Positions 53,720 to 64,000 of a stretch of DNA of 64,000 bases are shown here, one piece after another (within the stretch, counting starts at the first letter, position 1; each line of letters begins with the position of its first letter). The stretch lies in assembly GCA_002102555.1 (NCBI GenBank), contig MCFL01000057.1:62001-126000 (forward strand), in the 5' to 3' direction. Source of the stretch: Catenaria anguillulae PL171. Taxonomy: Eukaryota > Blastocladiomycota > Blastocladiomycetes > Blastocladiales > Catenariaceae. The position numbers and the translations under genes were made by a program. The notes below the pieces were generated by a model. It had not been told where the DNA came from, did not search any database, and saw only the letters and a list, made by a program, of their open reading frames with translations.

Positions 53720-54269
53720 TTGTATGTATTGCTGAGCCCGCGTGAGTGTTCTTTCCTTTGGGATGCACCTATCGACATTGACAGTTGCGTCTTTCCGTCA
53801 TATGTACATCCAATTCTCATTCTCGATGACACGACGATGGCCGGGTTAGCTAAAGCCTTCGACGGCAACCTCGGCAGGCTCAACCAACCACGCCTGCTCA
53901 CTAATTGGCTTGCCCGGTCGCCCTGCCGACTGTAAATATTGGTGTGATGGTCCGGAATTATGAGACATAAGCCGATACTGCATGCGGCAAATGGCGTCGA
54001 GGGCTGCGCCGGCGGAAAAAATGAACATGGAAAGGGACACTTGGGCTTGCTGAAAGGATTGTCTCATTTCGAAACCGTGTGACACATGAGTGTCAAGAGG
54101 GATGAACATGAGACAAGCCAAAGCCAACTCATTTTTTTTTCCGCGCCAATCTTCGCGTCAGCCGCCGCGGATGAGGGGACCGCTCGATTGTGAAAATCGC
54201 TGCTCCTTTCCGTCGATAGCAGGAGAACAGAAGAACACTCGCACCATTGTGCATGGCGAAAGAAACAGG
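53720..54269. other. Intergenic region
   Basis: Separates the helicase gene from the TATA-containing promoter of the first small lipoprotein-like gene. No gene recognised. Confidence 0.4.
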
Positions 54270-54277
54270 TATAAAAG
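54270..54277 (+). promoter_or_regulatory. TATA box (TATAAAAG)
   Basis: A consensus TATAAAAG lies 162 bp upstream of the ATG at 54439, within a sequence otherwise free of coding potential. It is the clearest core promoter element in the window and suggests strong or inducible expression of the downstream gene. Confidence 0.6.
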
Positions 54278-54438
54278 GGCAGCCAGCACCCGACACTCAA
54301 CCCAATCCGCTGGAACCTCCATTCAGCAATATCCGACCAAACCTCCCTAGAACGTGCCCCCTGTCTCTCAACAGCGTTCACGTTCCCACCCTCCAACTCC
54401 ATCCATCCATCCATCTCTCACCAATCTCCTTTGTCACC

Positions 54439-54690
54439 ATGGGCTGCTCTATTGGTGTCGAAGACCCCTGGCCCTCGAGCACTCGCGTTACCTTGGTGAC
54501 TATTGCCGTCCTGTACCTGACCCAAGTCATCTTGGCCCCGCCCGTCCAAGCCGCTCAAGTCTGGCAACCCGAAGCCATCCAATCCAAGGCCATTGCCGGT
54601 GTTTCTGGCGCGCGCGCTGGCGCTGTCGCGTGGAACCAACGTGGAGCCGTTGTCGCTGGCGGCAAGCTCGGAAAAGCGAGACGTGTTTGA
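54439..54690 (+). CDS. Small single-pass membrane protein, paralogue A (MGC N-terminus)
   Basis: An 83-residue protein starting MGCSIGVED, with Gly2/Cys3 suited to N-myristoylation and palmitoylation, followed by one hydrophobic segment (VTLVTIAVLYLTQVILAPPV) and then AAQVWQPEA, a small Gly/Ala/Arg-rich tail ending GKARRV. The block xxYLxQVxLAPPVxAAxxVWxPEA is shared with the gene at 55870, so the two are diverged paralogues. No known family was recognised. The hydrophobic stretch could also be read as an internal signal peptide cleaved after QAA, but the myristoyl-type start argues against that. Confidence 0.6.
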   Translation: MGCSIGVEDPWPSSTRVTLVTIAVLYLTQVILAPPVQAAQVWQPEAIQSKAIAGVSGARAGAVAWNQRGAVVAGGKLGKARRV

Positions 54691-55869
54691 TGATACAAGG
54701 AAGATGTCGTTGCCAGTACTATCACGGTGATTGTCGGCTTGTTTTTTTTTCACTGTGTGGTTTCATTTTCGAAAGTTACAATGTATCTCTTTGTTCCACA
54801 TTCTTTCCCAAGGTCATCGGTCATGCCGCTGCCAAACGCAGGTAAGACCGCCGCCGCCAAACCCCGTTGTACTTTGCTTCTATGTCTTTCAAGTTGACGT
54901 AATTCTTATGTCAATTTCACGCTCTTCAGTACATCTTGTCGTGAAATGAAAGCACATCAACACACCCTTGGCTCATGTAACTTACTTTTCATGCCTCATC
55001 CATCGGGCTGACGAACGCCTCGCAACATCCAATTGCCGTCCGCGTCCTCACCCTGATTCCAAAGTTTGTCAACACCAATCGGCGTGCGTCGCCACTTTAC
55101 ACGACCACAAGCGACGTATGTAGGCTGCGCATGTTCCAGGCTCACTTGAAAAGACTGGTTGCTCTTGCTGGTCTGCCTGGTCAACAGGAAAACGGTCAGC
55201 CCATGCGGATCTCACTGGCGCGATCGTGGCCGCAGCAATGTTGTGGGAAATGGCCAAGCACTGTTACTGTAGAACGTTGGCCCACATCCAGCCCTGAGCG
55301 AACATTGTGTGGACTTGTCCACCTCGATTTCAACCAGGTCGGATTGGCTTGAAGTCAGCTGCGGAAGATTCAAAGCCAACCAGAGACATGGGAAGTGGTA
55401 TGTTCCGCTGGCCGACTCTGGCGCTCTTTCCGTTTTGCAAATATGAGCCAAATCTTTCGAGAAAATTGACGTGAAGAGGCAGGTGAGACAGATAGCCGTG
55501 ATCGCTCGAGCTGATGTGGCTGTGAGACATCTACAGACGAGTCGCCAATATCTATGTCAAGCCCATCCCAGCCGGGAATTCTACGGGTCATCGAGGAGCC
55601 GCGAAACATCTTCATACACACATTCATGGTCTAATTTCTTTTATGGTATGAGTGCTATCATTCCTCGAAACTCAGCTACCACCCGTTTCCATGTCATGCG
55701 AACGCTCGTTGACAGTCCATGATAGTACGAACTTGTCTCGACATACAAATAGCCGGCAGACACCTGCAACCCGGCACGATCGAGTTACCTCATCGAAAAT
55801 ACTCACAACATCTCCCGACTCGCCTCCAATCACAAATCCTTTCTGACAATCAACCCCAATCACTGCACC
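54691..55869. other. Intergenic region between the two paralogues
   Basis: Nearly 1.2 kb without a recognisable gene. Short frames on both strands lack motifs. No TATA element as clear as that at 54270 is seen before the second paralogue. Confidence 0.45.
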
Positions 55870-56175
55870 ATGGGCAACATCTTCATACCACGCCGCGCCA
55901 ACCCCGGTGACGACTCGACGCCTCGCGACCGCCGCTCGGGCTCGGTTCGCGGCACCTCGACTTCGTCGCTCACAATTGTCGCTTGTATTGCCGTCATTTA
56001 TCTCCTTCAAGTCGTGCTTGCCCCGCCCGTGGTGGCGGCCACGGCCGCTCAAGTCGTGTGGGAACCCGAAGCCGACAGGTTTGCCGCCAACAAGCGCAAC
56101 ATTGGCCAGTTGCAGGATGCGTCCAAGGTGACCGCGAAGTTGCAGATGGCGGGCGCCAAGTTTGGCTGGCGTTGA
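55870..56175 (+). CDS. Small single-pass membrane protein, paralogue B (MGN N-terminus)
   Basis: A 101-residue protein starting MGNIFIPRRANPG, with Gly2 suited to N-myristoylation and a basic/Ser-rich stretch (DRRSGSVRGTSTSS), then a hydrophobic segment (LTIVACIAVIYLLQVVLAPPV), AATAAQVVWEPEA and a charged tail ending FGWR. The membrane segment and the following APPV-A-VWxPEA block match the gene at 54439. Unknown function; restricted distribution is likely. Confidence 0.6.
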   Translation: MGNIFIPRRANPGDDSTPRDRRSGSVRGTSTSSLTIVACIAVIYLLQVVLAPPVVAATAAQVVWEPEADRFAANKRNIGQLQDASKVTAKLQMAGAKFGWR

Positions 56176-56478
56176 TGATGCGCAACTGTTGAGTGTTTTT
56201 TGTTTTAATCTGATCCGTTTCTCTCATTGGGCACGTGAGTCGATTGAGGAAATGTAAGTAAAATGTCTGCTGCGGACATTGAGTAGTGGTTGTGGGAATT
56301 GTCAAATACACAACTCCCTGTGATGTGTTCCTATCTAAGTTATGGATGGACTCATGATGAGCGATATTCGCAATTCCCTGGGACATGCACAATGGTAACG
56401 GGGAACAACGTCTACAGCGCAAGAAACCTGCAATAATGGTACAATTTTATGCTAGTCGATCTACACTAATACACCAAC
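56176..56478. other. Intergenic region (convergent genes)
   Basis: 3' regions of paralogue B and of the Pet127 gene. Nothing else recognised. Confidence 0.4.
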
Positions 56479-58644
56479 CTACATATTGTCGCCTGGCTTG
56501 ACCTCGGCTACATCCGCTGTCAATGCCCACCCATCATCCAAGACCACGCCCTTCTTTCCCAGTGGCACCTGTGCTGGATGCCTCGGCACGTACATGATCT
56601 TTTTCTTACTGGCCTCGGTGCCTTGCTCCACGTCCTCTTCGTCCACATAATACCGCTTGAGCTGCGTAAAGATGCGCTTTTGCTTAATCTCCGCGCCCGG
56701 CCCCTCGGCGGCCACACCTCCCTCGTTGCGCTGCACCTGCACACTGGCCGAATTGTTGCGCTTCGCCTGCGCATACTGCGCAAACCGAATGCCATAATAA
56801 TCCCACACAACATGCTCCGAATCATGTGCGGCCTCGCGCTGCACAGCATACCGCACACTCCACTTGTCTCCAGGGCGCAAGTCCGGATGACAATCCGGAG
56901 GAACCACGTGGCCATTGACGAGCGATGTCGAGTACACGCGCCATCGAGTGAGTTGCGGCGGGTTGAACCCGGGCGCCTTTGGATCCAGTTTATCCAAGCG
57001 CATGTCGTTGGGGTCCTGGTGCTTGTCAAGAACCTCGGCATACACGGCATGTTCTGCGTCCTTTGTATCAAACGTCACGCGCACCGCTTCAGCCGCCGCG
57101 GGAACTTCGTCCACCACACGCGTAAGCACGTCTTCGAGCATACCCAAGCCCAACTTGAACGCCTGGGTACCCATTTCGGACCCGCCAAACAAACTGCTGT
57201 CCATTTCCTCGAGTGAAATGTACTGGAACCCGAAAATCCTTTGCGTGTTGTGAAACGCAACAAGAATGCCGTCCATGTGACCAATACGCACTTGCAAGGC
57301 GTACTTGAGAAACGCCGACCGGATCATATCGTAGTATTCGCGCTCAAAGCTTGCAAACAGGCCATGCGCGTACTTGATATGATACCCCGTGTTGAGCTTG
57401 TAGTTGTCCTGGTCCATGCGAATCGCAAGTGACGCGCGGGTTTTCAAGTCAAACGTGGTGCGCGGAAGTCGCGGGTCGGCGCAGTCGAGTTGGGCACGAA
57501 GCAGTAGCGAGTTGAGGCGGCCGTACGCGTAGGCTTCGGGCGCCACGGGCCGTTCCACGTCGTTGTCGTTTTCGTCTTGCTGGTGGGCAAGCAAATGGCG
57601 GCGTGCAAACTCGTCGCGTGTGGATGTCAGCATGTGCTCCATGGACTTGCCGAGCTTGGACAAGATGGTATCTGAGCGCTTGTCGTGTGACTTGTCGGCA
57701 TCAATGGTCCACACATCATTCCCGAGGGGGCCACGCTTGCGCTTGAGCAGCACCGTGGCTGGTGCGCGTGTCATGACCGTAAAGTTGGTGGGCGAGTCCA
57801 CAAAGTCGTGCGACAGGCGCGAAATGTCGATGGGCCGGCCGCCAGAGATCATAAAGTACATGTGCGAAAGGGCGCCCGAGATGGACGATGTAGACGAGAT
57901 GAAGCGAGCTTTTTGCTTTTTCGCCATGGCAAGCAGGGTTGGGTCCTGTGAGGCCGTGATGTAGGGCGCAAACGAGTTGAAATTGACCGTGTCTGGATGG
58001 GCAATGCGTTGCAAGTAAGGGTCAAAGTTGTAGACGCCCGACCGCGGGTCTTGCAAAAAGTGGACACCCGGGTTGAAGAGGACGCGGTCGAGGCCGTGCT
58101 TGAGCGAAGCGATTTTGGTTGGGATGGGCGGCGAGATGGGAGTGTAATCGAGTGAGGAGGCTTCAAGGGTGGTCCAATTCAGTGGGGATGCCGAAAAGGA
58201 GGTTGAGGAAGAGGAGGACGATCTTGAGAAGGGCTTTTTCCGAGTTTTGGGTGAGCCGCCGTTGCCGTTGCCAGTGCTGCTCTGGGAAGACGATGTAGGG
58301 CTTGGAGGCTGGGTGGTCCAAAAGTTGGCGGGCGAGGAAATGGAGACGCCTGCGGCAGCGAGTGGGGAAGACTGGTCGTCGTGGTCGGCGCTGGAGCTGG
58401 CGCTGGAGCTGGCGCTGGAGCTGGAGCTGGAGCTGGAGATGGAGCTGGAGCTGGAGGAGCCATTGAGATTGTGCTTGAGCAGATTGAGAGAGGGACTGGT
58501 GAGGGAGATAAGTCGCAGCTGGAGCATGGGACGGGAGCGTCTGACAGAGGCAGGGGCAGAGGCCGTGGGCAGTTGGCGCAGAGCCAAAGCCAGAGCCATT
58601 GGGTGGCGGCAGCGGAAATGCATCATGATACTTGTCATGGCCAT
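56479..58644 (-). CDS. PET127: Pet127-family mitochondrial RNA-processing protein
   Basis: A single exon of 721 residues. The N-terminus is presequence-like (FRCRHPMALALALRQ, then Arg-rich), followed by a long Ser-run region. The Pet127 domain begins at about residue 170 with KHGLDRVLFNPGVHFLQD and PRSGVYNFDPYLQRI, then ARFISSTSSISGALSHMYF, LSKLGKSMEHMLT, YKLNTGYHIKYAHGLFASF, and EREYYDMIRSAFLKYALQ with MDGILVAFHNTQRIFGFQY. Pet127 stimulates mitochondrial 5' end processing and turnover of mitochondrial RNAs with Pet-type exonucleases; the fold is related to PD-(D/E)XK nucleases. The family is fungal. The frame is open upstream to 58689 via GTG, but the ATG at 58644 was used. Confidence 0.9.
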   Translation of the reverse strand: MAMTSIMMHFRCRHPMALALALRQLPTASAPASVRRSRPMLQLRLISLTSPSLNLLKHNLNGSSSSSSISSSSSSSSASSSASSSADHDDQSSPLAAAGVSISSPANFWTTQPPSPTSSSQSSTGNGNGGSPKTRKKPFSRSSSSSSTSFSASPLNWTTLEASSLDYTPISPPIPTKIASLKHGLDRVLFNPGVHFLQDPRSGVYNFDPYLQRIAHPDTVNFNSFAPYITASQDPTLLAMAKKQKARFISSTSSISGALSHMYFMISGGRPIDISRLSHDFVDSPTNFTVMTRAPATVLLKRKRGPLGNDVWTIDADKSHDKRSDTILSKLGKSMEHMLTSTRDEFARRHLLAHQQDENDNDVERPVAPEAYAYGRLNSLLLRAQLDCADPRLPRTTFDLKTRASLAIRMDQDNYKLNTGYHIKYAHGLFASFEREYYDMIRSAFLKYALQVRIGHMDGILVAFHNTQRIFGFQYISLEEMDSSLFGGSEMGTQAFKLGLGMLEDVLTRVVDEVPAAAEAVRVTFDTKDAEHAVYAEVLDKHQDPNDMRLDKLDPKAPGFNPPQLTRWRVYSTSLVNGHVVPPDCHPDLRPGDKWSVRYAVQREAAHDSEHVVWDYYGIRFAQYAQAKRNNSASVQVQRNEGGVAAEGPGAEIKQKRIFTQLKRYYVDEEDVEQGTEASKKKIMYVPRHPAQVPLGKKGVVLDDGWALTADVAEVKPGDNM
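58390..58455 (+). repeat. (GCTGGA)n hexanucleotide tract inside PET127
   Basis: Imperfect tandem GCTGGA/GGAGCT units that encode the Ser-rich run near the Pet127 N-terminus on the minus strand. Length polymorphism is expected. Confidence 0.75.
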
Positions 58645-58899
58645 TGTGTCTGTTTCTTGTCCAAATGTTAGTGCAAATGCCAAATGCACATCATCAAATG
58701 CAAACTTGAATCATGATGGCAATAATGGCATGCAGCCAAGGCAGAACGTTCATCGACGGACCGTCAACCCACATTTTCAAAGTCAAGAACGTGTTATCTT
58801 TCATAAGGTGTATTTATCCATTTTCTCGATGCATTCATCATTAGAGACCCAACAACACTCGACGCAACGCATTTTCTGTGCTTAACAAGAGTAAATTGA

Positions 58900-61623
58900 A
58901 TGGCCATGTCGACTGTCTCGCGGGTCTCTTCGGGCTCTCATGCCAACAAGTCGGGCCGGTCTCTGTCTTTGTCTTTGTCTCGCACCACCTCCACCTCTGC
59001 TTCTGCTTCTTTTTCAAACGCCAGTCAATCTCAACGTCAACTTGCACCCCCAAAACAAAAACAACAACAAAAACATACTCACAACTCGACGCTCATCCTC
59101 ACCAAACAACTGACCGCCTTACTCGACAACCGCACCTGCATCGACCTCACCGTCCACATCACCACCACCCAGCTGCACACGGCCCAGTTCCTCGGCCACG
59201 CCGCCATGCTGGCCGACCGCGGGCCTCATCTCATTGACGGCTTTCTCGACAAACCTCTTACGCTCGACCCCAATTCCAATTCCACCGACCCTTCCATTGT
59301 CAGCATCAGCGTCCACTGCAACCACGCACGCCTCAACGACTTGCTCACCACCTGCCGGTCCCTCTACACGGACCCACAACTCGCTGTTCCGCACCTCACC
59401 CATCTTCTCGCCACCTCTCTCTTTTCGGATTGTACTCTTGTTGTCGAAGACCCCTTGGGATCCACCCTCCTCACTTCGACACGTGCACACAAGTTTATTC
59501 TGGCTGCACGCTGCCCTTACTTTTCCACGCTCTTCCAGTCGTCGTTTGCCGACACACACTTGCCCTCGTACTCGCTTCCGATCGATATCTTTTCCTCCCC
59601 ACAAATCTTTGACAATGTGCTTGCCTTCATTTACACGGGCCACTTGCACACCCACCCAACCTCACCTTTACACGTCTTTGACCTATTCCAATGCGCAAAC
59701 TACCTGGGCATGACCACACTGGAAGCCCACCTCGAGCATGTGCTGCGCACCATGGTCCACGGACTCGACACGTGTACATGCACCAGCTGCTCAGCCTCCC
59801 TGCCCGCCGTACTCTTGTTTGCCGACCGCATCAACCTCAACGCCTTACGCACAGACGCAATCCAACTGTTTGCCTCGTCCCCACTGACCCTGTGGACGTC
59901 ACTCGACTTTCCCACCTTTCCCACACACTTGCAATCCATGATCTTGGCGCAATTCACGCTGGCCGCCGAACACGACCCAGGGTCGTTGCTTGCCGCCATT
60001 GTCGTACTCGACACACTGATTGACCGCTTAACCCCGCGGTCGGCCGCCAAACCCACCGCCAAACTCGTCGACGCTTTGACAGCGTTGCGTGACACGGGGC
60101 TTATCCCGCAACTCATTCCCGCACTGCCACATCTCGTCAACACGGGGACGCTGGACCGGCCACCGGCCATGGACATTGGTCGGCGACTGGATGTGCTCCG
60201 CACACATGTGATTCCCCACCGAATGGATCCGGGAAACGCTGTCATGATTGCGTTTACGTTGGCCACAACATATGCCGCACGTGTGCAACGTGCTACCAAT
60301 GCCAGTGACGAGAGCAGTGGCGCCATCGAGTTGGACGCTCAAGTGACCGAGGCACTAGGCGGATTTGCACACTTGGCCATTGAGTGGGTTGCCAAACGGT
60401 GGATCAATGTGCCCTTGGTCGCTCCCAGGGGGGTGTATCCGGCGAGTGCGGCGTGGGTTGGATTTGTGGAAAGAGTTGCGACAAAGGTCGGCGTGAGTGT
60501 GGACGAGGTGGTGGCCGCGGCAGCCGTCGGCGTGGGTGGATCCGTAATTGGTGGCGGCAGTGGGTCGGTGGTTGGAGTCAAGGCGAGGCAGCCGAGGGTT
60601 CGGTCCATGGTGATTGAGGGAGGTGCACGCCCCGGCGTCAAGGTAGCGGGAGCAGCCACAAAGGCATCGACGGCGACCACAGTGTCAGGAAAGGCAGTGG
60701 TTGGGAGCAGAGTGGATGCGGGAAGGTCGCACGCAGCACCGCCTCGCCCAGCAAGTATGGTCGGCGGCATGGTTGGTGCATCGTCGTCGACACCATCTCC
60801 GGCAGCACCTCGCCGAGCCTCAACGCTGGCCGCAACACACACGCAACAGCCACTGTCGCGGCCCTTGGCGAGGGTCGGGCCGCCCATGAACTCGGCCTTG
60901 CGTGCCGAACGCGCTCGTTCCATGCTTGTCAATTCGTCGGCAACCTCATCCAACTCTGTTCGACCAACCACTAGCACATTACGCCCCGCGTCATCCTTGA
61001 CAACACCCAGTACCGACCCTACCCGTGGGCGCCCGGGATCAACGGCAAGTGCAACCGTTGTTGTTGCCCGCAAAGTGACGCGTTCACCCAGCGTTATCTC
61101 GAGCGCATCGTCGAGCGTATCCACCACCGCAACCACTGCCCGCCGCGCCCGCGAGCCCTCATCAACACGTCCAGTCTCTTCTTCCTCGCAAGCACCTTCG
61201 TCGGCGATTCGTCGGACGGTGAGCATGGCAACCCTCTCTTCGTCACGTACAACAACGTCCGCCTCCTCCACACCTTCTTCGCCTCTCAAAAAGCCCGCCA
61301 CCTCTCCGTCTTCCCCCTCACGCCTGCGCCCTTCATCCACCTCTCTGTCCTCATCCTCATCATCTTCATCCGCCATTCCGCCCGTCCCGCCACTCCCGTC
61401 CACCGTGTCATCCTCACTGGGCTTGTCTGAGCGCAAGTACGATTCCGCACGTCTGGAGCGGTTGCGGCGCAAGTCGGCCGAATCCGCTGCACGCGTTGCG
61501 CTCAATGCGGGGGCGTCGTCGGTGGCGGCCGTGGATTTGAGCACGTTTCGGCCAAGCAGGATTCCCGCACCGCGGCCGAGTGTGGCGGCGAATGCTGACA
61601 TGCAGGGATTGGGGCACAAGTGA
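58900..61623 (+). CDS. BTB/POZ-domain protein with long Ser/Thr-rich tail
   Basis: A single exon of 907 residues. After a Ser/Gln-rich start, residues ~60-140 hold a first BTB-like segment (CIDLTVHITTTQLHTAQFLGH) and residues ~175-285 a clear BTB domain: LFSDCTLVVED, AHKFILAARCPYFSTLF, FDNVLAFIYTGHL and LFQCANYLGMTTLEAHLE. A helical BACK-like region follows to about 530. The remaining ~370 residues are low-complexity, with a final LSERKYDSARLERLRRKSAE helix and a short basic end. BTB proteins are often substrate adaptors for Cul3 ubiquitin ligases; the double BTB is in line with Rho-BTB/BPM-type adaptors. No kelch or ankyrin repeats are seen. It is divergent from PET127, with only 255 bp between starts. 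Confidence 0.78.
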   Translation: MAMSTVSRVSSGSHANKSGRSLSLSLSRTTSTSASASFSNASQSQRQLAPPKQKQQQKHTHNSTLILTKQLTALLDNRTCIDLTVHITTTQLHTAQFLGHAAMLADRGPHLIDGFLDKPLTLDPNSNSTDPSIVSISVHCNHARLNDLLTTCRSLYTDPQLAVPHLTHLLATSLFSDCTLVVEDPLGSTLLTSTRAHKFILAARCPYFSTLFQSSFADTHLPSYSLPIDIFSSPQIFDNVLAFIYTGHLHTHPTSPLHVFDLFQCANYLGMTTLEAHLEHVLRTMVHGLDTCTCTSCSASLPAVLLFADRINLNALRTDAIQLFASSPLTLWTSLDFPTFPTHLQSMILAQFTLAAEHDPGSLLAAIVVLDTLIDRLTPRSAAKPTAKLVDALTALRDTGLIPQLIPALPHLVNTGTLDRPPAMDIGRRLDVLRTHVIPHRMDPGNAVMIAFTLATTYAARVQRATNASDESSGAIELDAQVTEALGGFAHLAIEWVAKRWINVPLVAPRGVYPASAAWVGFVERVATKVGVSVDEVVAAAAVGVGGSVIGGGSGSVVGVKARQPRVRSMVIEGGARPGVKVAGAATKASTATTVSGKAVVGSRVDAGRSHAAPPRPASMVGGMVGASSSTPSPAAPRRASTLAATHTQQPLSRPLARVGPPMNSALRAERARSMLVNSSATSSNSVRPTTSTLRPASSLTTPSTDPTRGRPGSTASATVVVARKVTRSPSVISSASSSVSTTATTARRAREPSSTRPVSSSSQAPSSAIRRTVSMATLSSSRTTTSASSTPSSPLKKPATSPSSPSRLRPSSTSLSSSSSSSSAIPPVPPLPSTVSSSLGLSERKYDSARLERLRRKSAESAARVALNAGASSVAAVDLSTFRPSRIPAPRPSVAANADMQGLGHK

Positions 61624-62076
61624 TTCGTTTGTGGCCAGGGGGAAGGGTGGGAGTGTTTGTGTGATTGTTGACATAGATGGGCAAGGTGTGTGTGTGTGTG
61701 GGTTGACAAGTTGTTGTTGTTTGTCAACACAGTTTTGTTTTCATGAAGGGACCATCCGTATCCGTGGCCCGCACAGCATGAGTTCAGGACGAGTGACGCA
61801 AGTCCATTCCGAGTCCATACTGGACATGCCGATCCTCTGGCAACAGTTGTCATCGTTGTTCGCCTTGAACAATTGAACTCAACACAAGGCGGTCGCAGAA
61901 CGTATATCACTTGACGGCAATGACAGCAACCCATACGCTGCCACGTTGAGCAATGCACTCATTCACCCCTTTTGCATCCTTTTGACATTGGATTTCATCG
62001 TCGACTGTGCACCAACGCCACACCCCGTGCCGCCACCACCACCACCTTCCTCAACAGCGATCGATAAACCACAAAC
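61624..62076. other. Intergenic region
   Basis: Spacer between the BTB gene and the lipase gene; contains a GT-rich run near 61680-61700. No gene recognised. Confidence 0.4.
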
Positions 62077-63751
62077 ATGACTCCAACTCGGCGCCAGCTC
62101 CTGTCCATGACACTGGTCCGCTCCTGGGCCTCGTCACTCAGGTCGCGATTGACGGCCCGCATTTCATCCTCCACGCCAGCGTCGGCACCGGCTCCCGGCA
62201 CCGCTTACCAAAGGGACATGCCTCCCAAGCCGCTCGTGATGAGCGACATGCACGCTTCGCCCCAACCAATCATGGACTCTGCCACGTTGCTCGGCACAAA
62301 GGCCAAATCCAATCGCCAACAAAGGCAACACGACCAGCCTGCATCCGATGCCCATGCTGCACGCCCCCCCACTGGACAAGCAACCGGAACCAAAATGCTT
62401 TTAGCGGCGGCGGTGGCTGCAGCCGTCTCGCAATCATCACGAGCGCCCACCACCGACCCAGTGCCGCCAAGTGTTGCTCCATCCTCAGCGCCTCAAACAT
62501 CCGCAAGCGTATCTCGTGTCACTCCGACAGCGCCCACGCCTAGGACCGAGGAAGAAACACATCCGCTCGTGATTTCAACAACCCTTGATCCTGCACTGCC
62601 ACTCGCTCGTCCGAGTCCGAGTCCGAGCAGATACCACGACTTTCACCTCGCGCCTCACTTTCACGCGCCCGTGCACCCGATCGTCCTATGCCATGGCCTG
62701 TTTGGATTCGATTACATGGACGTGCGGGCCATTCCCGCAGTCAAGTGGCGCATTCATTATTGGCGCGGAATCGCCGAGGCTTTGCAAGAAATTGGGTGCA
62801 AGGTCTATGTTGCACGTGTGCCCAGGTACGCCTGCTCCTCGTGTTTTTTTTTTGTGTGTGTGAGAGCTGGGCGGATGTGAATTGACAAAAGTAGCCGCAA
62901 AACAGTGCAGGGAACGTGCATTCGCGGGCGCTGGCCCTGTATCGGTTCTTGGAAGAGAACGAGATCCGGCACGCAAACTTGATTGCGCATTCCATGGTAC
63001 GTCACGCTTTCACCCGCCTTGTTCCTTGTTTTTCTCCACCCGTGACTTACATGTTGGACTCGACTCAATGAACAGGGCGGGCTCGATGCCCGTTATCTCT
63101 TATCCCGGCTGGGCCCACCTCCGTCCACCCGCATCCACACCCTGACCACCATCTCCACGCCGCACCGCGGGTCGCCCATGATGGACTGGTTTGCCGCGTG
63201 GTTTGGCGTGGGCAAACACGTTGGCGACGACCACCCGGAACGCGATCCGCAAATGGAAGCGCTGCGCAAGGTCGACCCATATGCCAATCACCCACTAGCC
63301 ATGTTGATGCGCGCCTTGGATTTGCCCGCGTATGCACATTTGACCACCTGGTATGTCAAGCATGTGTTTAATCCAGCAGTCAGGGATGTGCCAAGCGATC
63401 AGACAGAGTATTTGAGTTATGGCGCATGGTGGGAGATTCCCGTGTATGCGCCGTTGCGGTATGTTGAGATATTCTATTGCTTTTCGCTCTATGTTTGCAC
63501 ACTCTGGCTCACATTTGCATGTCCTGGTTGCCATACGCAGGATTCCGTACGAGATTGTCAAGGCCAAAGAGGGCGAAAACGACGGACTTGTCAGCTTGAC
63601 GTCTGCCCAGTGGGGCAGGTATCTCGGCACACTGCCAACCGATCATTGGGGGTTGACCAATCGGTGGCTGTCAAGCAAGATCAACCGGCACTTTGATGCG
63701 CCCGGGTTTTACTTGACGCATGCGACAAAGTTGTGGAAGGAGGGTTATTGA
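62077..63751 (+). CDS. Triacylglycerol lipase-like alpha/beta hydrolase (bacterial-type HSMGG lipase)
   Basis: Exons 62077-62825, 62906-62996, 63076-63458 and 63541-63751 give 477 residues with consistent phases. The first ~195 residues are Ser/Pro/Ala-rich with a basic start (RSWASSLRSRLTARISS) that could be a targeting peptide. The lipase domain starts with HPIVLCHGLFGFDY (oxyanion-hole HG), then KVYVARVP, RHANLIAHSMGGLDARY, in which the nucleophile Ser falls at the exon 2/3 border, TTISTPHRGSP, and an acidic residue in EGENDGLVS, with the His in TDHWG. The arrangement matches lipases of the Pseudomonas/Burkholderia type also found in zoosporic fungi. The exon 2 acceptor at 62905 was chosen because it alone preserves VPSAGNVHSRA. 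Confidence 0.83.
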
Positions 63752-64000
63752 CAAGTGTTGGTGTCATGCGTGTTGTGTGTAATTGGTTTGTAGATTTGAT
63801 CCATTTGGACACGACCGTTGTTTCCCTTGCCCTTGCCCTTGCCCTTGCCCTGACTTGACTGACATTACGCCAACGCCCAAGACATGAGACTCATCTTGTC
63901 ATTACAGATTGTGACATTCTTTGCCATGCTCACTTGAATGCGGACTGTTGCTCGCTTGCCCAATTGGAGGTACATACAGCTGCATCATTAGGCACGTCGC
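63752..64000. other. 3' flank of the lipase gene with a (CCCTTG)4 tract
   Basis: Four perfect CCCTTG units lie at 63824-63847. No gene recognised to the end of the window. Confidence 0.6.

Noticed and set aside
60339-61958. 539-residue minus-strand open frame
   Set aside because: It is the shadow of the low-complexity tail of the BTB gene, with repetitive acidic composition and no domain.
62882-63145. Plus-strand frame in the lipase intron region
   Set aside because: It reads exon 2 in the wrong frame; the acceptor at 62905 restores the lipase frame.

Overview
This 64-kb window is nuclear DNA of a fungus. The genes are split by many short spliceosomal introns (mostly 57-112 nt) with a strong GTACGY/GTATGY donor preference, and the gene set is fungal: a Cgr1-type ribosome-biogenesis protein, Pet127, a mitochondrial MutS (MSH1-like), RER1, TFIIH p62 and an LPMO-like secreted protein. 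A CatSper-type flagellar calcium channel and a multi-transmembrane GT-A glycosyltransferase point to an early-diverging zoosporic (flagellated) lineage, Blastocladiomycota or Chytridiomycota. That placement is inference; no rRNA or marker locus is present. The standard genetic code is used. Exon models were built by hand from reading frame, splice motifs and protein-family continuity, and nearly all close in frame.

Layout. 1-539: truncated copy of a large repeat. 1.7-17.2 kb: dense single-copy genes: LETM1, LPMO-like, SDR reductase, an AN1 zinc-finger gene, mitochondrial MutS, a 7-TM protein, a secreted HExxH protein, Cgr1 and RER1. 17.8-23.4 kb: the left arm of a ~5.55-kb repeat. 23.4-45.3 kb: alpha/beta hydrolase, TFIIH p62, an intronless NIS siderophore synthetase, a decayed mitochondrial FolD-type gene, an ABCC transporter with a one-base frameshift, CatSper-like channel, a SCAMP gene interrupted by ~750 bp, a mitochondrial DUF protein and the glycosyltransferase. 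45.8-51.3 kb: the right arm of the repeat, inverted, followed by a fragment of the hydrolase gene. 52.2-63.8 kb: DEAD-box helicase, two related small lipid-modified membrane proteins, Pet127, a BTB protein and a lipase.

Functional themes are mitochondrial gene maintenance and expression (LETM1, MutS, DEAD-box helicase, Pet127), secretory-pathway membrane traffic (RER1, SCAMP), and membrane transport or surface functions. The accessory signal is structural: two inverted 5.5-kb repeats enclosing ~22 kb, with a gene fragment, a pseudogene, a frameshift and an insertion in or next to that segment.
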